NCBI RefSeq assembly: GCF_016906535.1
Contig: NC_057379.1
Span: 124,001-188,000 of the forward strand
Source: Rhizoctonia solani
Taxonomy: Eukaryota > Basidiomycota > Agaricomycetes > Cantharellales > Ceratobasidiaceae
DNA length: 64,000 nt
Direction of reading: 5' to 3'
Below are positions 28,701-41,202 of the stretch, in pieces. A program made the position numbers and the translations under genes. Numbering within the stretch: position 1 is the stretch's first letter; every line of letters begins with the position of its first letter. The notes below the pieces were generated by a model that made no database searches, was not told the DNA's origin, and worked only from the letters and a program-made list of their open reading frames with translations.

Positions 28701-29209
28701 CACTCATCATGTGTTCTCTGTTACAGAACAGAATACTATAGTAAGGAAGGGCACAGTAAGCAAACAGGAATTGACATTAAAACATAGTTCATGAGTACTT
28801 ATAAATTATGTAGTAAGATTTGCTGAATCTTTCTGTACATTCAACTATTTTTGATTATGTAAATACATGAGGTATTAAGGGAGATACAGCTTTCTTAAAG
28901 AAAAGGCTCAATATGTTAGGACTGATTAGACAATAGTACTTCAGTCAGCATTATGCTTTTCTAGAAGCAACTATCCTCAGTAACTGGGAGTTGTGGTCCA
29001 AGCCCTGCTATGGGTACTACCTGTCTCAGTCCTTCTCTTATGATTCTCAGTGGGAAGAGGATATTCATTGCACTAGAGGCTAACTCTTATAAGGCATAGC
29101 TTTTTGAGACTGGCTCTTGCTCAACATCCTAGCTCTGTTCATCATGCCATGTATATTATTTTCTTTACCCTATTGTATATAGTAATCACAGGCCTTCAAG
29201 GGTATAAAT
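28701..29209. other. Noncoding stretch between repeats
   Basis: About 500 bp of AT-rich DNA with no convincing open frame, repeat or RNA gene that I can recognise. Confidence 0.4.
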
Positions 29210-29541
29210 TGTTACACCCTCACAAAATATATCACCAGACTCTGCTATTTTTTCTGATACTTCTACTATTTTTTACAAACTCTATAACCTTACTTTTCCA
29301 ATCTTGTGACCTTGGTGCTTATCATGCCAAGATGTTGTGCCAAGACCTGCCAAGACGCTGTACCAAGAATGTGTACAAAACAAACACACCTCTGTGCAGT
29401 CTGCAGCATGGTTCTTATTTCCAAACCTCTACTTCTTTTCACATGCCTTATCAATTTGTAAATAGTGTTCTCTTGTGTATATAAACCACAAGAGAATTGC
29501 TTGGACACCCCAAGTCAATTTTACCTTGTCTACCATCACAG
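29210..29541 (+). repeat. Old, truncated family A LTR (U3-R part)
   Basis: Starts TGTTACACCCTC and keeps the U3 order of other LTRs (TTTTTTACAAACTCTAT, CAGCATGGTTCTT, TATATAAACC) to the R block CAAGTCAATTTTACC, then loses similarity. It is more diverged than the other LTRs and nearly free of CpG, consistent with age and CpG loss. Confidence 0.7.
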
Positions 29542-30007
29542 ACAGGTCTCAGTAGTTCAGTAGTAGCTTGGGTTATATTATGAAAAATCCCTTGAATTTT
29601 GTCAGAAAAATCAGGCTTCTGCTTTTTCCTGCAATCCAAAGTGCATGGAACTTTGTCAGTATGGTCTTTCATCCCATGCACACCCACCCTGAAATTCTGG
29701 TGCAATTCTGTTAAGGTCAAAAATAATCAATTTTTGTTAATTTTATGAGTGCAGCCTAAAGGACCAGTTGCTGACTGGTTCCAGTTGACCTTGCCATTCT
29801 TCCTTAATAATTGGTACATACTCTGATCATAGTGATATGAGCATGTTGGTAACAAGTCCCAACTTTATACCCTCACTGTGGCCTGAGATTTACCACTATG
29901 CATGCTCACTATGGACCTTGAGGACTGTTTGCCAACCAGTCCACTCAAATTTCTCCTTTTTTCCTTATCCCTTGTACATGGTCTCATCATAGTAATATAA
30001 GCCTGTT
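29542..30007. other. Noncoding, with an imperfect ~125-bp direct repeat
   Basis: No gene. Segments around 29765-29865 and 29915-30018 look related (GGTACATACTCTGATCATAG against TGTACATGGTCTCATCATAG, each followed by an ATATAAGC-like block). The second leads into the terminal base pairs of the inverted family C LTR. Confidence 0.4.
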
Positions 30008-31039
30008 TGTCACAACCCACTCCATTCTTTCCATGAGTCCTGACCTTGTCAAGCCTCCAACACACTCATGTTGCACACCAACATGACCGCAAGCACGCAT
30101 ATACTTGCACATATGCACTCAGAACCCCCAGGTTCCCACATATAAGAGACTTATGGTTGACATGGCTGGACTTAGTGATATTCTCTAAGTCCAGGTCACA
30201 TGACCTCCCCCCCTCCAGTCCTTTATCAAATACTATACTAAACTACTATGGATTTGAGGTGGGGGGGGATGACATAATCTCTTCTATAATAATATATTAT
30301 TCAGACCTTGCCCACAGGCTCCCTTAACATTGGCCTGCAGCTAGGGGGCGGGGGGAGTGCAATGTCCCCCAGCAACTTATATTATTAATTGTCATAACCT
30401 CCTAACATATACCATTGGACTTGCACGATTTTTCTGTTATTTTTAGTATTTTTATGGACTTGATATCTTTTGTTTTTTGATCACATGATCTCGGCGCTTA
30501 TTATGCCAAGATGCCGCGCCAAGATGCCATGCCAAGGGCGCTTAGGAGAAATCCATGCTTCTGCGCAGCCCGCAGCATGCTTCTTTTTCCCACCATGTAC
30601 TTCTTCTCTCACGCGCACAGACCATGTAGATAGTGCGCCTTTGTCTATATATACAGCAGGGAAATTGCTTGGAGACCCCAAGTCAATTTTACCTTGTCTC
30701 AAACTCATTGAGGAGGATCTCCAGCCAGCTAAGTAGCCGGCCCCATTAGTCATCAGTAGTTAAAACCCTTACTTAACCTACCACACCTCCCAGGCCTAAG
30801 GCCCCCTTGCAGTAGTATAGAGACAGTAGACCGCCTTAAGCGGTATTAGGATAGCCTAGTTTAGTAGTAGTTTACCTTGTTGCCTGTAGTAGTACGGCCT
30901 TAAGCGCCTGCTCCCACCAGCGTGTACCCACCTTACAGTGGTGTACAACATTAATATATCACTGTGCATCATATATACTATATATATCTTTGACAGTGGA
31001 TATATATGGTAATAACCCTTCCAGATATGGGTTATGACA
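30008..31039 (-). repeat. Inverted family C LTR, split by a solo LTR
   Basis: On the minus strand it begins TGTCATAACCCATATC at 31039, follows the same order as 13361-13479 and 26612-26772 at high identity, then diverges but still ends GGGTTGTGACA at 30008. Removing 30390-30950 and one TTAAT restores continuity. I see no target duplication at its ends (CTGTT and GCACT), so it may be half of a larger old element or rearranged. Confidence 0.65.
30390..30950 (+). repeat. Solo family A LTR with TSD TTAAT
   Basis: 561 bp from TGTCATAACCTCC to GTGTACAACA, flanked by TTAAT at 30385-30389 and 30951-30955. The empty site can be read from the relative at 13440-13470. It contains TATATATA near 30647 and the R block AAGTCAATTTTACC. 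Confidence 0.92.
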
Positions 31040-31787
31040 GCACTGGGCCAAACAATATGTTTGTCAAGTTTACAACAAGTTTGGGTCATATAGGTGATTA
31101 TAAGCTACTCCAGAGACATATTAGAGAGATTACAGAAGCGTTTAAGGAGGTATCAAAGTGTAAGGAATGCACAATACTTGTATATTAACCCTATTATATG
31201 CGAATCCCTTACATAATCAAGTCGGCAACACTCACCCAACTTACCATCTTGGCCCACCCTTGTTTCCGTTATTGTTTGTATCTGATTTCTAACTATATAA
31301 TCTCGTTTGGATTGTTCTGCTTACTCATGTACGAACCCCGTTGACCTTATAAGGTCCCGGGGGGAATTCTCTGAAAACTGTCTTTACTTTCGAACCACAA
31401 CAATCAAGTGTTTTACGGATTGTCATTACCTCGGCGACACGGTCGCCATCGACGTTCGTATTTACAGTAGTGGACGATAAGTGAAACCTCACACAAAGGA
31501 GCGACGCTTGAACGGAGCCCTAACGCATGCTTAAGTTGTCTTTTATGGCATACATTAGTGACTAATACATATATGACGAATCAAAGTGATTAATTTGTGT
31601 CGCGGTTGGGAGCTCGGGATTTTTTGAGGCGTGGTAATGTCCCGGGTAGGAGCTCCGGAAATTTTGGGATCTTGTCCCGGGTAAGAGCTCTGGTAATTGC
31701 CGAGCACCGTAATCACGCCTCCCCCAAGATAATAGGGGGTCCTGAGATACAGAACCACGACATATCATCAAGGATCTTGTTTGGATA
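31040..31787. other. Boundary between repeat nest and host genes
   Basis: No gene found in about 750 bp. The last 180 bp include two imperfect direct repeats of GTCCCGGGTAGGAGCTCCGG (31639-31658 and 31674-31693), lying just downstream of the membrane protein gene and possibly in its 3' UTR. Confidence 0.45.
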
Positions 31788-33651
31788 TTAAATGTTGATT
31801 TGATCGTATGTTGGTGGTTCTTCATTTCCATCAAGACCTGGCTCGCTCCTGGTAACCTCGCTTCCATAATGACTCGGCATGGAGCTTGCTGATGCATACA
31901 AGGTGTCAGCGGCTGGGACATAAGCAAGTCTGTTGGTATTATCAGATGGTCGAATTTTGTGACTTCTCATTATGCGATCTTTGACAAAATCCGTTAGCAA
32001 AGCCCAAACAACCCAAAGGCATCGATTAAATAGCGCTCACTGTTGCTAACAAAGGAGGAAGACGTTTCAATTTGATTAGTATAGGGCTCAGTTACATATC
32101 CCCAATGAGGTTGAAGTGATAATGACTGAGACATGGCTTCATTGGTGGGATTAAACAAGGGCCTAGGCCGGTCATTAAGATGATTCGAATTGGATTGGTC
32201 ATCAATCGTAACGTTGGAGGTTCGACGACGTCGCATAAGCATGTACCATACTATGCTCAGAGCCAAGAGGGCAGCACCTCCCAGTGTACTCCCGACAATG
32301 ACGGGGATGGGAAGAGAGGCCCTTGGTGCTGGCTGCGGTACGCTGTATAATACTACGATCATTCAAAGGAACAAGCAATAATATGGGAAAATGCACCTTG
32401 ACATATACCTGGTTTGTTTTTGATTGATTATTATGCCTCAAAGCAATTAGAATAAAAAGAATATCTACCTGAAATAATCCAAGGTTACATGTAATCCTGC
32501 TATGTCTTGGTGCTTGATTACTACGGTATGTTCACGGTTTGGCAGCTCTGTTGCATTCCAAATAATACGCTGCGTAAGCTGGATGATTTTCCATAGCTTA
32601 AATACAAGGATACAGACTATGTCGAAGTACTTACTGAAGCATTTGAGCCAGAGCTGCCATTGATCATTACGGCTGATTCATTGTCTAAAGTGATATTCAC
32701 CATCCCATTATCCGGGAAAAGGCCCGCAATGTACCAAACGGCTGTTCCGTTGAACTTGAAGGTGAGGAATGAACCAGGTTGGTTGGTTCGGTGCATGGTG
32801 TTTTTGTAATGGAAAAACCTGCCGCGAGATGACTGTGATGGAAGGTTAGAGCCAATGTGGTCAATTGAGGAGGGAGATCTTACATAAACAGTGGTATCCC
32901 ATCCAGTATAAGTAATAAGATTTAGATCGTTATCATCAACAATAATTGCTTCAGGTGGAATGCTCGAAGCTGCTCTGTGGATGTTTAAGTTAGTGTAGCG
33001 GCTCATAATCTCAAAGAGTAGGTACACGTACGGCCCAGCACCTGCTGAAGTAAATCCATGGTCAGATTCAATACTATACTTGATTATCAGTCAAAAGAAA
33101 GAAAAGAAAAGAAAAGAATGTTGATTTACACAAGATAGTCAAGGCCCATAACCTGCCCATCAGAGCCCGCATTGCTTATAACTATTTCATGGTCACCAGG
33201 ACCCAGGTTGGATTTGCTCCACAGTAGTTGTTGATACTGAGCCGAAGATGAATTAGATAGAACCATGTCTCCTTTATCGTCTCCGTCGATATAAACCATA
33301 GCGGGCGCATGGTCATTGGGACCTCTATCTCCATAATAATAGATGGCGTCGCCTTGGAGGGCATGATTAGCCAAAATGTTTAGCGCAAACGATATTCGAG
33401 CTACCTTGGAAAAAGTAGACAAGATCCGCGTTAGATTGCGTCGAACGATGGTAAGTTCTATCCATTCGATTGGGATCCCCGTTGTCTGTCCTCCAAGCAG
33501 GATGATACTGTATTCCATCTGGCTGATGTGGATAATATATGTAGCCGTCATCCACAGTTTTACTCTTTGGTTGTTGAGCACGAGTACCATAGTACCTCAG
33601 TAGGGCTACGAGAAGAAACAACAAGTATTGAGGAGAGTAACCAAAGAGCAT
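31788..33651 (-). CDS. Single-pass membrane protein, paralog A
   Basis: Eight exons: 33405-33651, 33132-33352, 33032-33078, 32884-32974, 32635-32832, 32469-32578, 32041-32342, 31788-31978; intron phases 1,0,2,0,0,2,1; 468 residues. It has an N-terminal signal peptide (hydrophobic run before GTRAQQ). The ectodomain has two similar halves, each ending in a line like LGPGDHEIVISN or REHTVVIKHQD then a G/L-LDY motif, suggesting two beta-sandwich (galactose-binding-like) domains. One transmembrane helix (GGAALLALSIVWYMLM) is followed by RRRR and a disordered cytoplasmic tail ending PPTYDQINI, with a PPxY motif for WW domains. It is colinear with the paralog at 43600-45413. No named function; a cell-surface sensor or wall-associated receptor is possible. 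Confidence 0.8.
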
Positions 33652-34116
33652 GTTGTAGGGGCTACCAAAGGAGAGGGGTCAAGTAAATAAGCAACCAACT
33701 CTTGTCGCGCTATAAGAAGTCTTGGAACTCCATGTGTATAGGAAGTGCGCTGGAAGCACGTTACTGCATTTATGATCGGTAATCTTGGGTCCGACGCTGG
33801 ATATAGAAGTACAATTACAAATTTTTTATTCGATAACCGGTGATATTACCAGTACTGGATCCACGTCCAAAGTATACATTGCTACTTAGCACACTATCTT
33901 GGTTGTTTAGGTCACAGCCTGGTTAGGGGATAGTCTACCAGGATCTCGGGTTATTTGTTGATTGCCCGTAAGATGGAAGCCGGCACTCGGAACATTGTTT
34001 AGCGATTTGGACATGTCAGACTTGCTGGTGAAGTGGGGATGCAGGGGAGTATGCCCCCCAATCGCATATATATAGCATATTCCCGCATATGCAGAGGCTC
34101 ATCCCTTCTACCGCTA

Positions 34117-34324
34117 CTCTACGGGGACCCGAAAACCTCCGGAGCGCTCACTCGCTCGTAAAGGTAGGCGAGTACTTTAGAGTATCAAATATGACACCCC
34201 GAAGCGCTCGTGGGACGCTCCGGAGTATTTGCGGAGCACTCCAGATCCGGTAGGATCCAAATGAGCAGTTCCCCAAAACCTGAGCACTCTGGAGCACTCC
34301 GGGGGTTTTCGGGTCCCCGTAGAG
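34117..34324. repeat. MITE, copy 1 (CTCTACGGGG termini)
   Basis: 208 bp bounded by near-perfect ~33-bp inverted repeats (CTCTACGGGGACCCGAAAAC and its complement). Flanked by TA on both sides, consistent with a Tc1/mariner-type TA target. No coding capacity. Confidence 0.75.
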
Positions 34325-35459
34325 TACACACCCTCGTCTCCACTGGATGCAGAAAAAGCTCTCGCCTGCTACAAAAAAATAATTAGCATCCACCCAAGCA
34401 CTCACCAAGAACCCCCTTCCAGAATTCTGGAGATAAGGTTGAAGGAGCAAACTTCGGAAGGTGGTACCTCCCCCATTCCTTCAGATGCGCAAGTGAGTCT
34501 AAACCATACTAAAGTGCTCGAGGTCAGTTCCTAGTAGTGACTTCGTAATACCATAGTTTGTATTTACATTAAATGCACTTTATTTCACCCATATAATAAT
34601 TCATGAGGGGAAAATCACAGACCGTTATTACAAATTTATGGGCCTTCGGCGCTCGTTTGGTTGCGCCAATTTCGCCTTACGGGAGGCGGTTGCATATAGG
34701 GTCTCACCTGGACTGTCAGATTGACCTGTATTCGATGGGCCACTAATTTGGCCCTTTAGCCATATCAGATCCCGTACACCTATCTTACGGGGAGTTGGCC
34801 TTTGTTCACTTATTTTTAGAGGTATCTAGAGCAGGGTAGCGTCATCTTAGCTCGGGTCAAACGCATCCAGAGACCCAGCTGGCAGAACGATAGAGCCAGA
34901 TCCTACCATCCAATACCAGTGGGTACATGGGCTTTCAATAATTGATGTGATATGAGAAGGATAAAAACATCAAGATTCTCCGGGAAGAAAGCCAAATTTG
35001 GGCGATTATTGTCGGCACACGTTTATATAACATGGGTCCACTTAAGACGGTGGTACTGTACTTTAAATAATGGCACAGACACAAAGACGTACAGTCGCCA
35101 AGTATGCGAGGTTTTGCCATGAAGCCATGCAGAGTCGACAAAACTTATACTGGGCTGGATTGGCCGACGCATCTTGATCAAATGTAACACGTACAGTTTT
35201 TCGTGTCGTTTATAGCGTCTCGCTGCGGCACTTACGCAACTTGTGCTTCTCTTCTATACGACGCAGTGAGAACCCCATGAGCTCACACAATAATTAATTT
35301 TTGCCTCTTATTTTTACGGGTCCCACCCGAACGTACGATTCGAATGTTGTGAAAAAGTTACTATTGTTCACTCACAGGTATACCTAACCCATTGCATATA
35401 CATACGGCTAGGAACGGCTGCCCACTGGAGCTCGCTCGGTGGTGCGGCCCCAGTGGTGT

Positions 35460-35666
35460 CTCTACGGGGCTCCGAAAATTTCGGGAGCGCTCCGGGACTT
35501 GCTATTGTCGGTGAACATTCTGGGGCGTTTGGTATGACGCTCGGAAGGGCTCCTGGAGTGCTCCCAAGTGCTCGCCGAGCAATCTGGATTCGTCGGATCC
35601 TAACGAGGAGGTTCCCAAAACCGGAGCACTCCAGAGCGCTCCCGGGTTTTTGGGGCCCCCGTAGAG
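35460..35666. repeat. MITE, copy 2 of the same family
   Basis: 207 bp with imperfect inverted termini CTCTACGGGG... and internal similarity to copy 1 (GGATCC and GAGCACTCC blocks in the same order). Flanks do not show a clear TA duplication. A small open frame across it is an artefact of the GC-rich repeat. Confidence 0.7.
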
Positions 35667-36416
35667 AATCGTGTACGCGTTATAGTATTTAAATTTACTA
35701 TCCCGAATGAAGAGGACAGATCTTAAAATCTTCCCAAATACCTGGTACCAGCACTTACTAGTGGCTTACCCTGTTCCTCGCGGGATCTTATCTACTTGGA
35801 CTCTGCTACTGTGTATCAAAGTCGGGCGGAATTGTAACAAGAGCTTACATCCACCCGCGTATGTATACACTCTCATACAATGTACATGGTTCCATATCAT
35901 CTCCACGCTCACAAATCAATATTTTCTGTCGCGGGAAGAGATACCAAGGACAAAAGTGGTGGAGATACACAAGTTCATCGTTGTGACACGATCAGACTGT
36001 CCCTGTTATCAACAACCTACGAGCACTGATCGTAATTCCACAGGCACTTGACACAGTTACAGATTCCTTGCGCATTTAAGAAAGGCCTTAGCATGTAGGT
36101 GGATTCAGTTTCAGAAAACCGCCGACAGTACGGAGAACCTACTCAAGCGATTCTCGGCTATTAAATCCAGGCTGTATGCGTTTACGTAAATAACCTTAGT
36201 GTTTGCAACTGATATAGTCAACTCAACATGCAAAATGCTCGCGACTCCATGTATTCACAGAAATGAAAAAACTGTACTCGCGCCCAAGCACGACATAACA
36301 AAAATAACATGAACAAAAACAAAAGAAAAAAAATGCAAGGTATACTATATCAGGCTCATATCCTCATCGTGTGCATATATATGTACATCAGCACATCGGA
36401 GCGTTCATAGGAAATC

Positions 36417-39130
36417 TCATCGATAGCGCTTCAACAACGCATGCTCGCTCCCACCCTCGCTCTTCTCATCTATACTGTTCTGTTCAACTCCCTCACTCGA
36501 GATTGTACCGTCCATACTCAGTACCCCTCGGCCAGTCTTGACCTCCCCCGCCTCGGCCCCACCTCGTCGCATGACGACAGGCGAGCTCCCGACCCATACA
36601 CTGTCCGCTACAGTTGCCCGATCGCTCCTCGCTAATCCAGAAATACCCCGGTTATCGATAACAGGCATAGGAAGACCGTGTGATTGGGATTCTGCTTCGG
36701 TGGGTTCGTCTCCTGGGGAAGGTATAGCAGGGAAGTACTCTGATACCGCAGGTTGTGCACGGATCGATGTTTTCGTGTCTGAGGAAGATGCGGTGCTCGA
36801 TACCCGTGGAATCCGAGAAGCATCACCGTCGCCCGCCGTATCAGCCCTGGTACTCGTACCCCCGCCACTTGTGCCACCTTTTTTCCAGTCAGCTTTGGTT
36901 GGTGTCCCGGTCCTGCTCAGATGTACACTCCCGCTCGGAGAGACGACTCGTCTCGGAACCGCAGACATGCTCCCAGCTGGTGCAGGCACGCGAAGAACGT
37001 ATGTGCCAGGATTATTAGGATCTGGTGTACCTGAACGCATAGGATCGGTGCCAGCTGGGGTACGTGCCCGGTCAATAGATGGGCGTGCACGATCCGGACT
37101 TCGAGGACCTGGGGATTTAGCACGGCTATCAGGCGTTCGCCGGCCGTCTGCGTCTCTGAAATAAACACCTCCGTTCGATGGACCTCGTCGTAGTTGGGCA
37201 CCCTCGTCAGGACTGGTCGTATATTCCCCCACTTCCATCATCCGTAGCGCCGGCTCGTCTCGAATATCGCCAATAACGCCTGCGGGGCCAGAGCCGAGAC
37301 TAGGGCCGTATGGTGTGGGACTGGGACCTTTCCTAGCCGCCTCGATACGTTGTGCAGAGTCAACAGGCAAGGGCGGAGGCCCATCCTTGAAGCGTTTCGT
37401 TCCAATTCCAGCGTGACCGGCTTCTTCACTTGGTGCTCGACTACTCTGAGAGAACCGGGATTGCTGAGATGTGACGGTCCCTCGGCGCTCGCGTGCGATT
37501 GTCGAACGACGCCGTGCACGCACCATGGTTCCCACTGCTCCAAATCCTCCCCCACGTAGTGCATCCAAACCCGGCTCTTCTGTCTCCGCAAGTGAACAAG
37601 CATCCCATCCATCATCGATCCCGTCCTGCTTCTCCACATCACCAATGCTTCCGCCCGTTCGAGAACCAGCCCTAGCGCGAGAGGGAGTGCGCGAGTGAGA
37701 GGGTTCGACTTGCTCTCGTGCGGCTGCGAGAAGGAGAGTTGTTCGCTTGTCGAGGTTTTGGAGTTTGCGAGGATCGACTTTGGACATTTGGAGGATGGTT
37801 ATACCTGTGCAGATCATTAGGAAGCCGAGGACGACCGTGAGGATTTGGGTGACGGTGGCGTGAAGGCCTTGATACAAAATCTGATCGATGGTTGGCGTAT
37901 GTCAACAAAAAACTGATAAGGAGTGTTGAAGTACAAGCCAAGCTCACTATAGAGGTGACCAGAGTGCAGAAAGTGAAAATGACGTAATAGGTTGGGGTGA
38001 CTATCAAATATGTCAGTTGAAGAAGGAACGACGAAATATAGCGAAGATCGAACCCACCCATAGCGGTATTAAACAACGCTAGTGCAATATTGAGGTAGTA
38101 GATCTCAGTCAAGAGCGTGACGACAACAAATACAAGTAAGAAATATATAAACCAATTTTTGAACTGAAGCCAAGTCAATGCCAAGCCAAACTCCCGAGAT
38201 TGGAACGCACCTGGTTCTCTCCTCTAATACTAGTTACAATGCTCGCTCCGAGCCCTTGGGTGCAACTGACGCTCAGCCCGCCGATTAGCGAACAGACAAG
38301 AATGTACCAGAGCATGGACGTTTTTCCATAACGTGGCGCAAAGTAGAAAATGATAACAAGTGAGACGGCAATCACGACGCTGCCAAAACTAAGGAAACCT
38401 GGAGCAAGGAAGAGTTTTTTAAATTCAGCAATGGTCGTTACGGATTGTTCTTCTGGCGCGTTGAGTGCGATGACGACAGAGCCGATCTGCAAAAAGTTAG
38501 ATCAGCCGAGGTGATAAGTGAGGTTACATACGATACACTGAATACATCCAATCCATCCGAAGAACGTAAGTTTCTCCTTGAGGAATATCGAAGACAATAT
38601 CGCGCAGATCACCACCGACAGCGCTCCGAGTGGAGTCTATACGCCATAATAGTCAGGACAAAAGTTATCGGCTAATGGAGAGCACGTACGACGACGATGG
38701 CTTCAACGAATGCGTATGCCCCAAAATTACACAGTTCTCCAATAATCATCATGATCATTCCGGTCCACCATAGTGGGCTCTTGAGATAGCCAACGCCCTC
38801 GCCGGCTGGACCGCCCTCTGAAGATCACATCTGAATTAGGCTCGTGGTGTTGTCCCGATTGGGATGTACGTACTTTGCGACCGTATAAGGCCCTACACAA
38901 GGGTTCATTCAGCGATCCTCATTCATAGTAATACCACGCACCTTTTTCTTAAACACAAAAGACGAGCCGATTAACACTCCCGAACTAACCGCCAATATAA
39001 TCCCAACACTATCCAATAACATATCAGCGCTTATTCACAAGGAGCACAACCATACCTACGAGCGGTACTGCGACGGCACCTTGGAGGCTTCGCTCGCCGC
39101 TGCGGACACAGATGCGCTAGGCTCGGACAT
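36417..39130 (-). CDS. NIPA-type magnesium transporter
   Basis: Integral membrane transporter of the NIPA (DUF803) family, predicted to move Mg2+ across plasma or endosomal membranes. It starts at ATG 39128-39130. Family signatures in order across exons: VGIILAVSS, FVFKKKGLIRSQ, LWWTGMIMMIIGELCNF, TPLGALSVVICAILSSI, GSVVIALNAPEE, FYFAPRYGK and SLIGGLSVSCTQGLGA; about nine membrane helices. A 19-nt micro-exon (38874-38892) encodes GLIRSQ. After the last helices (TVVLGFLMICTGITILQ) there is a long Ser/Pro/Arg-rich tail of roughly 450 residues, far longer than typical NIPA tails and likely cytosolic and phosphorylated. Stop at 36417-36419. Confidence 0.88.
38874..38892 (-). other. 19-nt micro-exon of the NIPA gene
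   Basis: Flanked by TGTAG upstream and GTACGT downstream on the minus strand. It is required to keep the conserved KKKGLIRSQ motif and frame between exons 2 and 4. Confidence 0.75.
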
Positions 39131-41202
39131 GGTCAACGGGAACCGGGAGTGATGAGTGGTGCCTTTGCACACATGCTGACCAACTCACGTGACGCAGCAA
39201 CTTCCCGAAATGATGTGCCACCCCACATGGGGCTGCGGAATCGGTATCGGTTATCGGCCTCGAGGCGAGCGCATGCATCCCGCCCCGGATACTACATCGT
39301 GGATGTCATTTATGTTTGAATTCCCTACTGACATAATGGTCAGAATCTAGAGTCTTTGTCGCTATATATTTACTCTCGCGTGCTCCGATAGTTGTATGGT
39401 ACGCGTAGCAGTAGGAAGCGCCTTTTTCCTCGGTCCCGGCCATGCACACTGCTGTATGAAAGTCTTGGTACAACGGCGTGTCTGTACAGCATAATCTTAA
39501 CGACACGCGATACGTACCATATCAGGAAACATCTCGCCCGGCGATATCTGAATTCCAGTTTTCCTGCCCGGGTTTCAGCCAAGATTCGGCCACTCTATCC
39601 CCTTGATGTCTCGGTGGCCGGTGGCACTGGCACCGCCCAAGGCTGGTCCCATTCATAAATGATCTTACGAGCGCGTTAGATTTTTCTCTCGCATAGAAAA
39701 TTTCCCTGTAAATCAAGGCTTTAGAGCGCGAGTTTGTTATCCTGATTATTCACCAAGCGATATGTCGGCTACTTCTCGGGAAGCGTGGAACCCATTAATC
39801 ACAATGATCAGGCGACGTATCCTCATATAGGGTTCTTGGCAAACCTGCTCCAAACGTATACGCGCACTTAGCATCAACCTGAGCGTCACAGTCTTGCAGA
39901 GTGATATCACTAGTGCTTTGAATGACGAGTAGAGGGACTGAGTGAACGCATTGGTTCATGAGGAACTTTGGCTAATTTACCCCGAAAAGAGCACCTCTTG
40001 GAAAATCTCGGCGCTGGGTCTTAATAGTACCATGACGTAATCCTCCCTGTCGACAACGTAAGCAAGGCCACTTGGGGGGTCGCAGCGGTTTCGTCTTTAT
40101 ATTTCCTAATATGATTAGTGGGACATTTCTAGGACTGGAGCCTCACAAGATTGATATCTGTGGACACTAAAATATCTCTGGACTCGTATCTTGCTCGGGT
40201 CAACTAACACTCTCCACTAGCAGTGAATCCGGAATCGAATGACTCTTGAGCCCGATTTTTTCGCCTTTTATAATTTACACTGTCTTTGAAGGCCAAGATA
40301 AACTCTGACCGGAACATATCAGGGGTCTCATTAATAGCGAACTACTAAAAGTGGTTCTTGTGGCTCTCGAAATTTCTCGGTCGCCCAAGTTGTCGAGCGA
40401 GAACCCAGCGTGTGTGCGCAACCAAACAAAGGTTCGTACTCTCCATTTAATCTCGACCTTGACAACTAGCCGTATAACCTGGGTCAGTCGAACTTGCTTT
40501 ATGCCATATAGAGCCTATAAGGTTCAGCTATATCACTCTAAGGATAGTCCTTACTTGGTCTCAAGCTAGCTTGCGTTCAGGTTACTACATCTCGTATGTA
40601 AAATAAGCAAAATTTGAGGCGCCCGGACCTTTTGACAGCTTCAGATTAGCAATACTCGCAGCTCAGAAACTTTATCTTAAGTAATGACATGTCTACGATG
40701 TAGGTCTCACTTGCTTTAGCCATGGGATTGCAGTAAGTTGTTAGATATTGATACTCCACTACGCACATTAATTTGAACTATATTAGCCCAAGAGGATCTA
40801 TGCATTCAGTGAGGTGGTGTAATCACTAGGCTGTATACTGGGCGCATCTCTTATTCATACCTAGTGTGTTTCCCCTTCCCTTGCTCTTATGCTTAACTCT
40901 CATTAGTTTCAAAGTATATGGTATTTCAAGGTGATATAGTTGGCGGTAAAGCCTCGGTACACTCCATCTTTATCATTGATAAGTTATTAAATTATCCGCA
41001 AATAATATTGGTATAGCTATGATACAAACTTGGAAACAATCTTGATGTCCACTCGACGCGCATGGCCGAGGAAATCGATACATATAAATCTCTTCGATGA
41101 AAAGCACCAGTAATAACTTCACTCAATTCATCATGCTGCTATAGTGCCTTATAAGAAAGCACGAGGTGAATACGAATACTTTCCGTAAGGTGATGGTAAT
41201 TG
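39131..41202. other. Intergenic, no gene recognised
   Basis: About 2 kb. Scattered short frames only, with no splice-consistent extension, tRNA or repeat match inside the window. Confidence 0.45.

Larger units (their letters stand above)
33652..36416. other. Intergenic region with two MITEs and a duplicated block
   Basis: No supported gene. It holds two related inverted-repeat elements (34117-34324, 35460-35666). A stretch around 34870-35040 is similar to 46800-46990, upstream of the second membrane protein gene (shared TTGATGTGATAT and GGGAAGAAAG-type blocks), showing that the duplication includes far-upstream sequence. Confidence 0.5.

Noticed and set aside
13361..31039. A large DNA transposon with ~280-bp terminal inverted repeats (TGTCATAACC... 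at 13361 and its complement at 31039)
   Set aside because: The left arm has its own right terminus (GGGTCATGACA at 26928) and 5-bp duplication CTTTA, so it is a solo LTR; the right arm is a separate inverted copy.
35453..35692. 79-codon Arg/Pro-rich frame
   Set aside because: It coincides with a GC-rich MITE.
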